Shown here: piece after piece, positions 16,325-25,544 of the stretch
How the letters are laid out: the number at the start of each line of letters is the position of its first letter
How positions within the stretch are numbered: the stretch's first letter is position 1
Origin: Bacteroidales bacterium
GTDB taxonomy: Bacteria; Bacteroidota; Bacteroidia; Bacteroidales; UBA932
Direction of reading: 5' to 3'
Assembly: GCA_022648685.1 (NCBI GenBank)
Contig: JALCMW010000006.1
Coordinates: 1-64,000 of the forward strand
DNA: 64,000 nucleotides
Translations under genes and position numbers: made by a program
Notes under the pieces: generated by a model
Database searches by the model: none
The model's input: the letters and a program-made list of their open reading frames with translations, nothing else
Told to the model about the DNA's origin: nothing

Positions 16325-17027
16325 AGATAATGTTTTTATTTTTCAAACAGGATTTTATCGCGAGGATCTTGCCGGCCTTGTCGCTTCCCGATTGCCTTAA
16401 TATCCCGTCTTTTCCTATCGAAAGAACCCTGTCGCATGCTTTCAGTCCTTCATATATGTCATGAGAGGAAAATATTACCGATTTACCGGTTTCCCTTGTG
16501 ATAGTTCCTATTGCAGACAACACGGATATCCTGTTTTCCATATCCAGAAAAGCCGTGGGTTCATCCATCAGGATGAGTCCGGCTTTCCGTACCATGCCTA
16601 TTGCTATGCAGCCTTTCTGGAATTCACCGTCGCTGAGTTTTGAAATATCCCTTGAGGCTAGTTCCCTTATCCCAAGGATTTCCATTGCTTTCATTATTGA
16701 ACCTGAGGTCTCTTCCGTTGTCTTTCCCGACCAAGGGGTCTGGTTGTAAAGTCCTGTTTTTATGAACTCTTCCAAGGTGAATCCTTGTATCTTCGGTATG
16801 CGGCTCGGTATCATCACCGGTTTCATTTCGTTCCTCCCGTTCCTTTCAGTGATTATTTCACCCCCTAAAGCAGGCAGTGTGCCGGCAAGCGTACGCATCA
16901 GTGTGGTCTTTCCGCTTCCGTTGGCTCCGCATAACATGATGCATTCACCTTTCCGCACATCGAATGTCATTTCCTTGAGCAGCGTTTTTCCGTATCCTAT
17001 GGTTAGTTTTCTCGCTTCCAGAATCAT
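16314..17027 (-). CDS. ABC transporter ATP-binding protein, FecE/BtuD type
   Basis: 237 residues. Walker A GANGSGKTT, Walker B LILMDEPTAFLD and H-loop SSHD are intact. The signature is LSDGEFQK rather than LSGGQ, as in a number of siderophore and cobalamin ATPases. It pairs with the FecCD permease encoded just upstream (eight-base gap) to energise uptake of a metal chelate or corrinoid. The substrate cannot be told. Its 3' end overlaps polA. Confidence 0.9.
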   Translation of the reverse strand: MILEARKLTIGYGKTLLKEMTFDVRKGECIMLCGANGSGKTTLMRTLAGTLPALGGEIITERNGRNEMKPVMIPSRIPKIQGFTLEEFIKTGLYNQTPWSGKTTEETSGSIMKAMEILGIRELASRDISKLSDGEFQKGCIAIGMVRKAGLILMDEPTAFLDMENRISVLSAIGTITRETGKSVIFSSHDIYEGLKACDRVLSIGKDGILRQSGSDKAGKILAIKSCLKNKNIIFDN

Positions 17028-17035
17028 GATCGGAT

Positions 17036-18040
17036 TTATTGTTGAAAGGTTTTGTCTTTTCCCCTGAAAAGTATGTATAGTATTACCGGGATGCCGATGA
17101 GGGCGATTGTAGAGCCTGCAGGAAGGCTTATTCCGGCAATAACTGACAAAATGTCTGCGGAAACACTTATTATTCCTCCCGTTATTATGCTGAACGGGAT
17201 TACGGCCATGTGTGTCCTGGTTCCGAGTATTCTTCCGGATATATGCGGGGATATGATTCCCACGAATCCTATCGGGCCGCAGAATGCCGTCACTGCTCCT
17301 GTCAGAATGCAGCTGCTTGCCATTGATACCATTCTGATCAGTTTGACGTTTCCTCCGGCCAGGGTGGCATATTCATCCCCGAATAAGATTATGTCAAGTC
17401 CCTTATGGTTGAGAAGAGCAGCCATGGTACCAGCGGCTAGGGCTGTTGCCATGATAATCAAGTCTTTGGCATTGCTTCCCGTAAAGCTGCCGGCATACCA
17501 TGTGTAGAATATCTTGAGGTTTTCTTCGTCGGATGAATATTCAAGTACGGATGTGACGGCGCTGAAAATGAATCCCAGCATGACGCCGAAAATAAGAAGG
17601 GTGTCAGCTCCTTTTATCTTTGAGGAGACTGCTATTATCAGGATCGATGTCAAGGCCGCACCTGCGAATGCTGCAAGGGTGAGACTGAATCCGCTTGCCA
17701 TTCCTCCTGCAGCCAACAATCCGGCCGCAGCTCCCAGTCCCGCTCCGGCGCTGACTCCCATTATGTGAGGATCGGCCAGGGGATTGCGGAATATGCTTTG
17801 CATCTGGGTTCCGGAAACGGCCATGGCTGCTCCGGCAATTATTGCGGTAATCAGCCTCGGGATTCTGAGTTTCCAGATGATGTTGCCCGGAATACTTCCA
17901 TCGTTTCCGTCTAATACCAGTCTGATGATTTCCCGGAGTCCTATCCCTGATCCTCCTGCCGTTATGTCTGCTATTGATACTATTGCAAGCAGTATCAGGC
18001 CTGCAGCGAAGCAGTATCCGTATTTTTTCCTTTTGTCCAA
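17036..18040 (-). CDS. FecCD-family ABC permease (iron chelate or cobalamin uptake)
   Basis: 334 residues, mostly hydrophobic, with about nine or ten membrane helices. Family motifs visible: LRIPRLITAIIAGAAMAVSG, QSIFRNPLADPHIMGVSAGA, GFVGIISPHISGRILG and the C-terminal GIPVILYILF. It forms the channel with the ATPase encoded next. No periplasmic binding protein or TonB receptor lies beside it; the upstream neighbour is the divergent rmuC. Confidence 0.93.
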   Translation of the reverse strand: MDKRKKYGYCFAAGLILLAIVSIADITAGGSGIGLREIIRLVLDGNDGSIPGNIIWKLRIPRLITAIIAGAAMAVSGTQMQSIFRNPLADPHIMGVSAGAGLGAAAGLLAAGGMASGFSLTLAAFAGAALTSILIIAVSSKIKGADTLLIFGVMLGFIFSAVTSVLEYSSDEENLKIFYTWYAGSFTGSNAKDLIIMATALAAGTMAALLNHKGLDIILFGDEYATLAGGNVKLIRMVSMASSCILTGAVTAFCGPIGFVGIISPHISGRILGTRTHMAVIPFSIITGGIISVSADILSVIAGISLPAGSTIALIGIPVILYILFRGKDKTFQQ

Positions 18041-18087
18041 AAGTTCCGTATATTCATGTAAAAAGTTAAAGATACTAAGTTTTTAGT

Positions 18088-18095
18088 TAAATTTG
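18088..18095 (+). promoter_or_regulatory. Promoter -7 box for rmuC
   Basis: TAAATTTG, 22 bases before the ATG at 18117. It overlaps the possible TTG start at 18093, which argues against that start. Confidence 0.4.
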
Positions 18096-18116
18096 TGGAA
18101 ATACCGATCCGTATCC

Positions 18117-19520
18117 ATGTCCGTTTTTTTGTTGATATTGTCCGTTGTTGTCATAGCCATTGCCGTTTTTATCTCTTATTCGGGATATGGACGGGCGAAG
18201 CGTTATGAAGATGAAAGCAGTAGCCTGAAATCGAAGAATAATGAACTTCAGGAACGTGTGGAATTGCTGCAGAAAGAAAACGGGAACCTTTCCGGAATCC
18301 TTTCCGCAAGGGATTCCGTTGAAAAGAAACTGGAAGAAGAACGTAAACTGCAGCGTGACAATGATATCAGATCTCTGAAAGAACAGTACGACAAGTCGCT
18401 GGCTCTGATGAAGGAGACTTTCAGGAATCTTACGGACGAGAATTCATCTCTTTTCAGGACTAAGAGTTCGGATGCCTTAAAAGATATTCTCAAACCGATA
18501 CAGGATAAATTCGCCGAATTCGACAAATCGGTGAAAGATTCGCAGAAGGATTCCATAGACCGTCATTCCCGTCTCGAGCAGAAAATAAAGGATCTGAGTG
18601 AAAAATCGGTTTCAGTCGGCAATGAAGCCAAGAATCTTGCTAATGCCCTTACCGGTTATTCCAAAATCCAGGGAGATTTCGGGGAAATGCTTCTGACCGA
18701 TGTGCTGAAAAATGCAGGTTTGACCGAAGGTATCCATTTCAGGACGCAGAGTGTGATGACCGATGCCAACGGCCATGAAGTTAGGAGCGATTCGGGAAAG
18801 GTCATGATTCCGGATGTCATGGTATTGTATCCTGACGATACTATTGTCATAATCGATTCCAAAGTTAGTCTTACGGCATATAGCGAGTATATGAATGCGG
18901 AATCGGTCGAGGAAAGGGGCAGGTTGGCAAAGGCTCATGCCGGAAGCGTCCGCAAGCATGTCGATGAACTCAAGAACAAGGATTATGCTTCATATCTGGC
19001 TCCCGGCGAACGGAAAGTCAATTATAATATCATGTTCGTCCCGATAGAGGGCGCTTTCCGTCTGATGCTTGAGGAGGATCCCCGTCTGTGGCAAGTGGCG
19101 AAAGATAATAATGTACTGATAGTAAGCCAGATGACTTTGATGATCGTTCTTAATATGATTCAGATGAGCTGGCGTCAGTATGATCAGGAGCAGAATATCA
19201 GCCAGGTGTACAAAACGGCTTCGGAGCTGATGTCGCAATTGCGCAATTGGCTGGACGCCTATGTCAAGGTTGGGGCCGGACTGGAAAGTGTAAGGAAAGT
19301 ATATGATGATTCCGTTGCAAAACTCGGCGGGTCCAGTCAGTCGGCATTGAAGAAAGGGGATACCATGTTGGGACGGATCAGGAAACTGGAACGTCTTGGC
19401 CTTGCTCCGAAACCGTCGCGCGGAAGCATAAAAACCGCCGGACGGCTTTCCGGTCCGGAGTCCGTAATTCCGGGAAAACTGGAGGGCCGGGAAATGGATG
19501 AAGAAGAAAATCTCGATTAA
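18117..19520 (+). CDS. rmuC: DNA recombination protein RmuC
   Basis: 467 residues from ATG 18117. An N-terminal membrane helix (VFLLILSVVVIAIAVFISY) is followed by a long coiled coil (about residues 30-190) and the RmuC nuclease-like domain (about 190-410: IQGDFGEMLLTDVLKNAGL, MIPDVMVLYPDDTIVIIDSK, MFVPIEGAFRLML). In other bacteria it limits inversions at short inverted repeats. The C-terminal 60 residues are low-complexity and charged. The exported peptidase gene follows after 12 bases. Confidence 0.93.
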   Translation: MSVFLLILSVVVIAIAVFISYSGYGRAKRYEDESSSLKSKNNELQERVELLQKENGNLSGILSARDSVEKKLEEERKLQRDNDIRSLKEQYDKSLALMKETFRNLTDENSSLFRTKSSDALKDILKPIQDKFAEFDKSVKDSQKDSIDRHSRLEQKIKDLSEKSVSVGNEAKNLANALTGYSKIQGDFGEMLLTDVLKNAGLTEGIHFRTQSVMTDANGHEVRSDSGKVMIPDVMVLYPDDTIVIIDSKVSLTAYSEYMNAESVEERGRLAKAHAGSVRKHVDELKNKDYASYLAPGERKVNYNIMFVPIEGAFRLMLEEDPRLWQVAKDNNVLIVSQMTLMIVLNMIQMSWRQYDQEQNISQVYKTASELMSQLRNWLDAYVKVGAGLESVRKVYDDSVAKLGGSSQSALKKGDTMLGRIRKLERLGLAPKPSRGSIKTAGRLSGPESVIPGKLEGREMDEEENLD

Positions 19521-19532
19521 AACCTGATGTAT

Positions 19533-20948
19533 ATGAAAAGAAATTATGTTTGTTTATTTGTTGTGTCAGCAGTCTTGCTTTGTATTTCAGTTGACTTGTA
19601 TTCCCAGCCAGGCAATGCCGAAGCCGGAAACGGAGGGATAACATCCGCGATGTTGAAGGAGATCGGCAAAGGGTATGCCGGTTCTTCTTCTGACAAGGCG
19701 ATAAAAAATGCCATTGCTTCAACACCTATAAATACTTTGGCTGCCAATTCCGAAAATGCTGCCATGATTGACACCCATTTTTCTGACAGGGTGGAGACCA
19801 AAGGCATAACAAATCAGGAATCGTCAGGCCGCTGCTGGCTGTTTACCGGCCTCAATGTGTTAAGGGCCAAGATGATAGAAAAATACAATCTGGGTGCTTT
19901 CACTTTTTCCCAGAATTATGTGTTTTTTTATGACCAGCTTGAAAAAGCCAATCTTTTTCTTCAGGGCGTGATAGATACAAGGGATCTTCCTTTCGATGAC
20001 AGGAAAGTGGACTGGCTGTTTTCGCATCCGATAGGGGATGGCGGCCAATTCACCGGAATCTCCGATCTTGTCACCAAATACGGTCTTGTCCCTTCCGATG
20101 CAATGCCTGAGACATATTGCAGCAACCATACTTCGCAGATGTCTTCCCTTCTGAAGAAAAAATTGCGCGAGGACGGTCTGGAGCTGAGGAACGCAAAGGG
20201 CGGCAAATCGAGTCTGCTGAAAATGAAAACGGGAATGCTTTCCGAAGTATATCATATCCTGGCCATCTGCCTCGGTGTCCCTCCTTCCGAATTCGTATGG
20301 AATAGGTATGATTCCAAAGGCAATTTCGTGAGTTCAGAGAAATACACTCCGAAAGAATTCTATGCTGAATATGTAGGGGCTGACCTTGAGGATAATTATG
20401 TGATGTTGATGAACGATCCTACAAGGGAATACGGCAAGGTGTACGAAATAGCTTATGACAGGCATGTATATGACGGACATAACTGGCTGTATGTCAATCT
20501 CCCTGTTGAAAGGATAAAGGAGATGGCCATTGCTTCGATAAAAGACAGTACCGCAATGTATTTTTCATGTGATGTGCTGAAGTTCTTTAACAGGAAATCC
20601 GGGGTTCTCGATGTGAATAATTTCGATTACGGTTCGCTGATGGGGGTGTCGTTCGGTATGGACAAACGCCAGAGGGTGTTGACGCATGACAGCGGATCTT
20701 CCCATGCCATCACTCTTATCGCCGTTGATGTCAAAAACGGCAAACCTGTTAAGTGGATGGTGGAAAACAGTTGGGGTGCAGGTGCCGGCTATAAGGGCTG
20801 CCTTATCATGACGGATAAATGGTTCGATGAATATATGTTCCGCCTTGTAGTAGAGAAGAAGTATGTGCCTTCGGACATTCTGGCGATGTTGAATCAGAAG
20901 CCTATCGAACTTCCCGCCTGGGATCCGATGTTTTCGCCCGAGGATTAG
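19533..20948 (+). CDS. Exported C1B (bleomycin hydrolase/PepC-type) cysteine aminopeptidase
   Basis: 471 residues. It begins with a signal peptide (KRNYVCLFVVSAVLLCISVDLYSQ cut to its core VVSAVLLCISVDL), unlike the cytosolic bleomycin hydrolases. The papain-like triad is visible: QESSGRCWLF (Cys), SSHAITLIAV (His) and MVENSWG (Asn). The length fits the C1B family. I infer an aminopeptidase acting in the periplasm on imported peptides. An ATG six bases upstream is possible. The 3' end overlaps the convergent AlkD-like gene by 47 bp. Confidence 0.88.
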   Translation: MKRNYVCLFVVSAVLLCISVDLYSQPGNAEAGNGGITSAMLKEIGKGYAGSSSDKAIKNAIASTPINTLAANSENAAMIDTHFSDRVETKGITNQESSGRCWLFTGLNVLRAKMIEKYNLGAFTFSQNYVFFYDQLEKANLFLQGVIDTRDLPFDDRKVDWLFSHPIGDGGQFTGISDLVTKYGLVPSDAMPETYCSNHTSQMSSLLKKKLREDGLELRNAKGGKSSLLKMKTGMLSEVYHILAICLGVPPSEFVWNRYDSKGNFVSSEKYTPKEFYAEYVGADLEDNYVMLMNDPTREYGKVYEIAYDRHVYDGHNWLYVNLPVERIKEMAIASIKDSTAMYFSCDVLKFFNRKSGVLDVNNFDYGSLMGVSFGMDKRQRVLTHDSGSSHAITLIAVDVKNGKPVKWMVENSWGAGAGYKGCLIMTDKWFDEYMFRLVVEKKYVPSDILAMLNQKPIELPAWDPMFSPED

Positions 20949-21711
20949 CCATCCCCATATAATATCCGCGTACGTCCGGACCGAGTTTCTCCAGGGAGTA
21001 TCGTAACATCGTACGCGGCATTTTTTCCGCATGGGAGTCCAGAAAGGCGAGCAGCTTTTTTTCATCCCTTTTTCCGGCTTCGCGCAGCATCCATCCCGAT
21101 GCCTTCTGGATGAGATCGTGCATGGATTTTCCCGATGATGTGTCTTTTTCAAGCAAAAGTTCCGTTATCGAGAATGTGTCGTCCGTTTCCCCGTTTCTTA
21201 TAAATGCAAGCGTTGATACTATTGCTATCCTCCGATTCCAGATGTAATCGCTGCTGGCCATATCATACAATATATCGTGTGGTTTGTCTTCAAGATATTC
21301 TCCTATCACGGCAGGACATGACAGATCCACAAGATCCCAATTGTTGATGAAAGCCGTCCTTCCGAGATAGAAATCGAATTTCTTTTTCAATTCCGTTTCA
21401 TTTTCATTTACGGAATGGGCCGATATCCATTTCCTGCTGCGAAGGATCTTGCATTGTTCGACTATGATAAGAAGTGCGCACATTCTTATTTCATGGAATG
21501 GTGATTCCAAAAGTGCGGACAGGTCTGCTTCGGAAGCGTTTTTGTGTCTTGATGATACTTTTCTTATTTCAGGGACGGTGATTCCTAGAAATTTATCCCC
21601 TTCTCCGTATTCACCTTTCCCGGTTTTGAAGAAACGAGAAAGGACGGCCGATTTTTCATGGTCGGCAACGGCTTTTAGCTCATCGATTATGGCTCCGGAT
21701 TCTATATTCAT
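20902..21711 (-). CDS. DNA alkylation repair protein (AlkD-like)
   Basis: 269 residues of HEAT-like helical repeats. GITVPEIRKVSS, SPFHEIRMCALLIIVEQ, INNWDLVDLSCPAVIGEY and WNRRIAIVSTLAFIR match the AlkD/DNA alkylation repair family, which excises alkylated bases by trapping rather than base flipping. A conserved Trp-Asp (NNWDLVD) is kept. The last 16 codons overlap the end of the convergent C1B peptidase gene. Confidence 0.9.
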   Translation of the reverse strand: MNIESGAIIDELKAVADHEKSAVLSRFFKTGKGEYGEGDKFLGITVPEIRKVSSRHKNASEADLSALLESPFHEIRMCALLIIVEQCKILRSRKWISAHSVNENETELKKKFDFYLGRTAFINNWDLVDLSCPAVIGEYLEDKPHDILYDMASSDYIWNRRIAIVSTLAFIRNGETDDTFSITELLLEKDTSSGKSMHDLIQKASGWMLREAGKRDEKKLLAFLDSHAEKMPRTMLRYSLEKLGPDVRGYYMGMANPRAKTSDPRREVR

Positions 21712-21727
21712 GGTTAGTATTGATTTA

Positions 21728-22954
21728 TCAGCGGATTTTGAACAATCCGGCGGTTTTATTTGAACGTACTGAAAGGAGGGCGATCAGATAGCCTACAAAA
21801 GCGACGCTGGCACCAATTATCAGCAGATCTGACCATCTCAGAATAACCGGGTATGAAGTTATTATGAAATTACCCGGCATCTTGATGAATCCGAAATGCT
21901 GTTGTGCCAGAGCGAATGCTATTCCGATGATCATTCCTGCGGCGAGTCCCGTAAGGGATATCATCCATCCTTCCAGAATGAATATTTCCCTTACCTGTTT
22001 TTCTTCCGCTCCAAACGTAAGCATGGTACCTATATCTGATTTTTTTTCGATTATAAGCATTGAAAGGCTTCCGAATATGTTGAATGCTATTATTATGATG
22101 ATGAACATCAATATCAGGTATATTGCTCCTTTTTCGTATTTCATCATCCTGTACAGAATAACGTTCTGGCCGAATCTGTCACTGACTTTGAATTCTTTTC
22201 CCAGTCTTGATTCAAGTCCTCTGATTATCTTTCGGAGGTCTGTCTGGTTTTGTCCGTCAATTCTAATTTCTACGGCAGAGACTTCGTTTTCATATCCCAA
22301 TAGCTCACGCATCTTTTCTATAGGGATTATCATAAGGGAATTATCTATTTCCGAATTGATGCTGAATGTCCCGGATGGAAAGATATTTACCGAATTTACT
22401 GATGAAATAGGATTGCTGACGGATATGTTTCCTTTTCTGTCGGGGTAGAATATTTCGATGGGTGTGGTGAAATGCTGATTCATTTCCATTCTGTAGGCAA
22501 GACCGGAACCGACGGCTGCCAACGGTATGTCCCCCTCGTGGAGGGAGAATTTTCCGTCTTGCATATGTCCGTTTATAGGGGATTCTTTTTCATATATGCT
22601 GTCTACGCCTTTGGCTTCAGCAATGCCTTGCCTGTTCCCGTATTTTATGAATACGGTTTCCTGCAATATGCCGCATATGCTTTTTATCCCTTTCAATGAA
22701 TCGGCCCAGTCGAATGCTTCCCCTTCCGGAACGAAAGTCTTGCCGGCGGCCGGTGTTATTAGGATATCCGGTTCCACATTGCCGAGATTCGATCTCACAA
22801 GCGAATCGAAACCGTTGTAAACCGATAATATTATTACCAGGGCGGCCGTTCCTATTGCCATCCCGATGGCGCTTATCGCAGAAATGATATTTATGACATT
22901 ATGCGATTTCTTTGCGAACAGATAGCGGCGGGCTATGAAGAACGGCAGATTCAT
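21728..22954 (-). CDS. LolC/LolE-type ABC permease (lipoprotein release)
   Basis: 408 residues with the MacB/FtsX layout: one N-terminal membrane helix (VINIISAISAIGMAIGTAALVIILSVYNGF region), a periplasmic domain of about 220 residues, then three C-terminal helices (YLILMFIIIIIAFNIFGSL, LAAGMIIGIAFALAQ, LLIIGASVAFVGYLIALL). IEKKSDIGTMLTFGA is the LolE coupling-helix region. It should move outer-membrane lipoproteins from the inner membrane with LolD, which is not in this window. Confidence 0.9.
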   Translation of the reverse strand: MNLPFFIARRYLFAKKSHNVINIISAISAIGMAIGTAALVIILSVYNGFDSLVRSNLGNVEPDILITPAAGKTFVPEGEAFDWADSLKGIKSICGILQETVFIKYGNRQGIAEAKGVDSIYEKESPINGHMQDGKFSLHEGDIPLAAVGSGLAYRMEMNQHFTTPIEIFYPDRKGNISVSNPISSVNSVNIFPSGTFSINSEIDNSLMIIPIEKMRELLGYENEVSAVEIRIDGQNQTDLRKIIRGLESRLGKEFKVSDRFGQNVILYRMMKYEKGAIYLILMFIIIIIAFNIFGSLSMLIIEKKSDIGTMLTFGAEEKQVREIFILEGWMISLTGLAAGMIIGIAFALAQQHFGFIKMPGNFIITSYPVILRWSDLLIIGASVAFVGYLIALLSVRSNKTAGLFKIR

Positions 22955-22963
22955 AAGGCTGTT

Positions 22964-23311
22964 TTATTTTTTCAGCAGCCTGTCGATATGTTCCGCGTAA
23001 TCAAGTGAAGTATCCCGGAAGAAAACCAGTTCTGGAACTATTCTCAACTGCTTTGCCGTTATGTGTCCCAATTCTCCGCGGTATGATTTGATGTTTTCAT
23101 TGAGAATGTCCATGACAGCGTCTCCTTTGTCCGAAGGAAAAATGCTTACATATATTTTTGCAACAGACAAATCCGCGCTTATCCTTACTTCGCTCACAGT
23201 CACCATGGCGCCTCCGAAAGCGTTCATTCCTTTGCTGCGGATAATCTCCGCCATATCCTTTTGAATCTCCCTTGCAACTTTAAGCTGCCGTGTTCCGGGT
23301 GTCTTTTCCAT
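22964..23311 (-). CDS. rbfA: Ribosome-binding factor A
   Basis: 115 residues with a KH-like fold (RQLKVAREIQKDMAEIIRS, VTVSEVRISADLSVAKIYVS, ITAKQLRIVPELVFFRDTSL). It helps mature the 16S rRNA 5' end in the 30S subunit. It ends nine bases before the LolC/E-type permease gene, a common Bacteroidota pairing. Confidence 0.95.
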   Translation of the reverse strand: MEKTPGTRQLKVAREIQKDMAEIIRSKGMNAFGGAMVTVSEVRISADLSVAKIYVSIFPSDKGDAVMDILNENIKSYRGELGHITAKQLRIVPELVFFRDTSLDYAEHIDRLLKK

Positions 23312-23341
23312 GCCGATAGATGTTTTTATTTTGTATATGTG

Positions 23342-24634
23342 CTATCGTATTATATTGATAATAAAATAGTTCTTTTTGCCTTTCTGTGCCAGGACATATT
23401 TCCCGTCGATGACGTCTTCCGGCTTTATTTCGGCATCGATATCGGTGACTTTGTCTTTATTGATGCTTACTCCGTTGCTTTGTATCATTTTCCTGCATTC
23501 CCCCTTGGAAGGGAATACGGAAGTCTTGACAGCCAGAAAGTCTATTATGTTGCAAGGCAGTTCATCAGCTTTGACTTCGAATGTAGGAACTCCGGAGAAA
23601 ACTTGCAGGAAAGTCCTTTCATCCAGTTTCCTGAGTGCCGAAGAATCGGAATTGCCGAAAAGCATTTTCGAAGCCGACACCGCGTTGTCGTATTCACGTT
23701 CCCCATGAACCATCACTGTAACTTCTTTTGCCAGAAGTTTCTGCAGTTTCCTTTGTCCCGGATCCTGACGGTGTTCGGTAACGGCTTCTTCTATTTCCTC
23801 TTTCGAAAGCATTGTGAAGATTTTTATATATTTCTCCGCATCTTCATCGGTTACATTCAGCCAGAATTGATAAAATTCGTAAGGTGAAGTCTTTTCCGGA
23901 TCCAGCCATATATTTCCGTTTTCGGTTTTTCCGAATTTCTTCCCGTCGGATTTCTTCATGAGGGGGCAGGTGAGTGCGAAAGCTTCTTTTCCGAGCATCC
24001 TTCTGATGAGTTCGGTCCCTGTGGTTATGTTTCCCCATTGGTCGCTGCCTCCCATCTGCAGTGTGCAGCCTTTATGTTCATAAAGCCACAGGAAATCATA
24101 ACCCTGGAGAAGCTGGTAACTGAATTCAGTGAAAGACATCCCTTCGCGGGATTGATCGGAAAGTCTGGTTTTCACTGAATCTTTCGCCATCATGTAATTC
24201 ACCGTTATGTGTTTCCCTACATCGCGTATGAAATTCAGGAAAGAATAATCTTTCATCCAATCGTAATTGTTTACCAGTTCGGCGCAGTTCGGTTTTTCGG
24301 GATCGAAATCGAGAAAACGTGACAGCTGTTTCTTGATGCAGCTTATATTATGGTTCAGAGTTTCTTCGTCCAGAAGATTCCTTTCATGCGATTTCATGGA
24401 TGGATCTCCTATCATACCTGTGGCTCCTCCTATGAGGGCGAAAGGTTTATGTCCGAATTTCTGGAAATGTTTCAGAATCATTATGCTGACCATATGCCCT
24501 ATATGCAGGGAATCCGCTGTCGGATCGATTCCCACGTATGCGCTGGCCGGCCCTTCCATCAATTTTTCCTCTGTCCCGGGCATTATGTCCTGAACCATTC
24601 CTCTCCATTTGAGTTCTTCAACGAAATTCTTCAT
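23342..24634 (-). CDS. tyrS: Tyrosyl-tRNA synthetase
   Basis: 430 residues from the start [13 protein letters not shown]; an upstream in-frame ATG would add seven residues. Class I motifs: HIGH as HIGHMVSI and the KMSKS loop as KKFGKTE. The tyrosine pocket has QGYDF and GGSDQWGN. The C-terminal S4 RNA-binding domain contains [17 protein letters not shown] perfectly spaced promoter lies 40 bases upstream, divergent from tpiA. Confidence 0.97.
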   Translation of the reverse strand: MKNFVEELKWRGMVQDIMPGTEEKLMEGPASAYVGIDPTADSLHIGHMVSIMILKHFQKFGHKPFALIGGATGMIGDPSMKSHERNLLDEETLNHNISCIKKQLSRFLDFDPEKPNCAELVNNYDWMKDYSFLNFIRDVGKHITVNYMMAKDSVKTRLSDQSREGMSFTEFSYQLLQGYDFLWLYEHKGCTLQMGGSDQWGNITTGTELIRRMLGKEAFALTCPLMKKSDGKKFGKTENGNIWLDPEKTSPYEFYQFWLNVTDEDAEKYIKIFTMLSKEEIEEAVTEHRQDPGQRKLQKLLAKEVTVMVHGEREYDNAVSASKMLFGNSDSSALRKLDERTFLQVFSGVPTFEVKADELPCNIIDFLAVKTSVFPSKGECRKMIQSNGVSINKDKVTDIDAEIKPEDVIDGKYVLAQKGKKNYFIINIIR

Positions 24635-24674
24635 AGGGTGTAAACTGTTAAACACAATACTGTAATACAGAATA

Positions 24675-24705
24675 CAAATTTAGTCATTTTATCAGCCTTA
24701 TCAAA
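24675..24705 (-). promoter_or_regulatory. Promoter of tyrS
   Basis: TTTG, exactly 19 bases, TAAATTTG on the minus strand. Confidence 0.75.
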
Positions 24706-24710
24706 TTTCG

Positions 24711-24741
24711 TTGCTATTTTCTGATTTAAGGATTAAATTTG
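24711..24741 (+). promoter_or_regulatory. Promoter of tpiA
   Basis: TTG, 20 bases, TAAATTTG on the plus strand, 39 bases before the ATG. It lies next to, and divergent from, the tyrS promoter. It excludes the longer in-frame start at 24739. Confidence 0.7.
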
Positions 24742-24780
24742 CGAACGTTAATTAATGTCAACATTTTAACTTATTATATC

Positions 24781-25536
24781 ATGAGAAAGAAAATCGTAGC
24801 TGGGAACTGGAAGATGAACACCACTGTTCCCGAAGGTGTAGAACTTGCAAAAGCCGTAAAAGAAAAATCCGCTGCCGTCCCTGCCGGAATAGGACTGATC
24901 GTAGCCGTTCCTTTTACCCACATCGTACCGGTATCCGAAGTCCTCAAGGGCTCCAGGGTCGGTCTTTCCGCAGAGAATTGTGCCGATAAGGAAAAAGGAG
25001 CTTATACTGGGGAAGTTTCCGTTGATATGCTTGTTTCAGCAGGATGCAATTATACTATTCTCGGACATTCCGAAAGAAGACAGTATTACGGGGAAACCGA
25101 TGAGAAGCTTGTTGCAAAGACTCGTCTTGCTCTTGACGCCGGTTTGGGAGTTATCCTGTGCGTAGGTGAGAATCTTTCACAGAGGGAGGCCGGCAACCAT
25201 TTCAAAGTCGTTACCGAACAGATCGAAAATGTACTCTTCAACTTTACAGCCGAAGATTTGTCCAAAATTATCGTTGCATACGAACCTGTATGGGCTATCG
25301 GAACAGGAAAGACTGCTACTTCCGATCAGGCCGAGGAAATCCACGCATGCATCCGTAAGGTGATCGCCGGCAAATTCGGTGAGAAAGCCGCCGATGACGT
25401 TACAATCCTTTATGGCGGAAGCTGCAAACCTGCCAATGCCAAAGAATTGTTCGCTTGTCCTGATATAGACGGCGGTCTTATCGGAGGCGCCGCCCTTAAG
25501 GCTGACGACTTCATCCAGATCGCCCTTTCTTATTGA
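24781..25536 (+). CDS. tpiA: Triosephosphate isomerase
   Basis: 251 residues. Catalytic Lys in GNWKMN, His in ILGHSERRQ, Glu in VAYEPVWAIGTGK and the phosphate-binding LYGGS and GLIGGAAL are all present. It interconverts DHAP and glyceraldehyde 3-phosphate. It is followed after eight bases by the M49-like lipoprotein gene. Confidence 0.98.
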   Translation: MRKKIVAGNWKMNTTVPEGVELAKAVKEKSAAVPAGIGLIVAVPFTHIVPVSEVLKGSRVGLSAENCADKEKGAYTGEVSVDMLVSAGCNYTILGHSERRQYYGETDEKLVAKTRLALDAGLGVILCVGENLSQREAGNHFKVVTEQIENVLFNFTAEDLSKIIVAYEPVWAIGTGKTATSDQAEEIHACIRKVIAGKFGEKAADDVTILYGGSCKPANAKELFACPDIDGGLIGGAALKADDFIQIALSY

Positions 25537-25544
25537 TTTCCATT

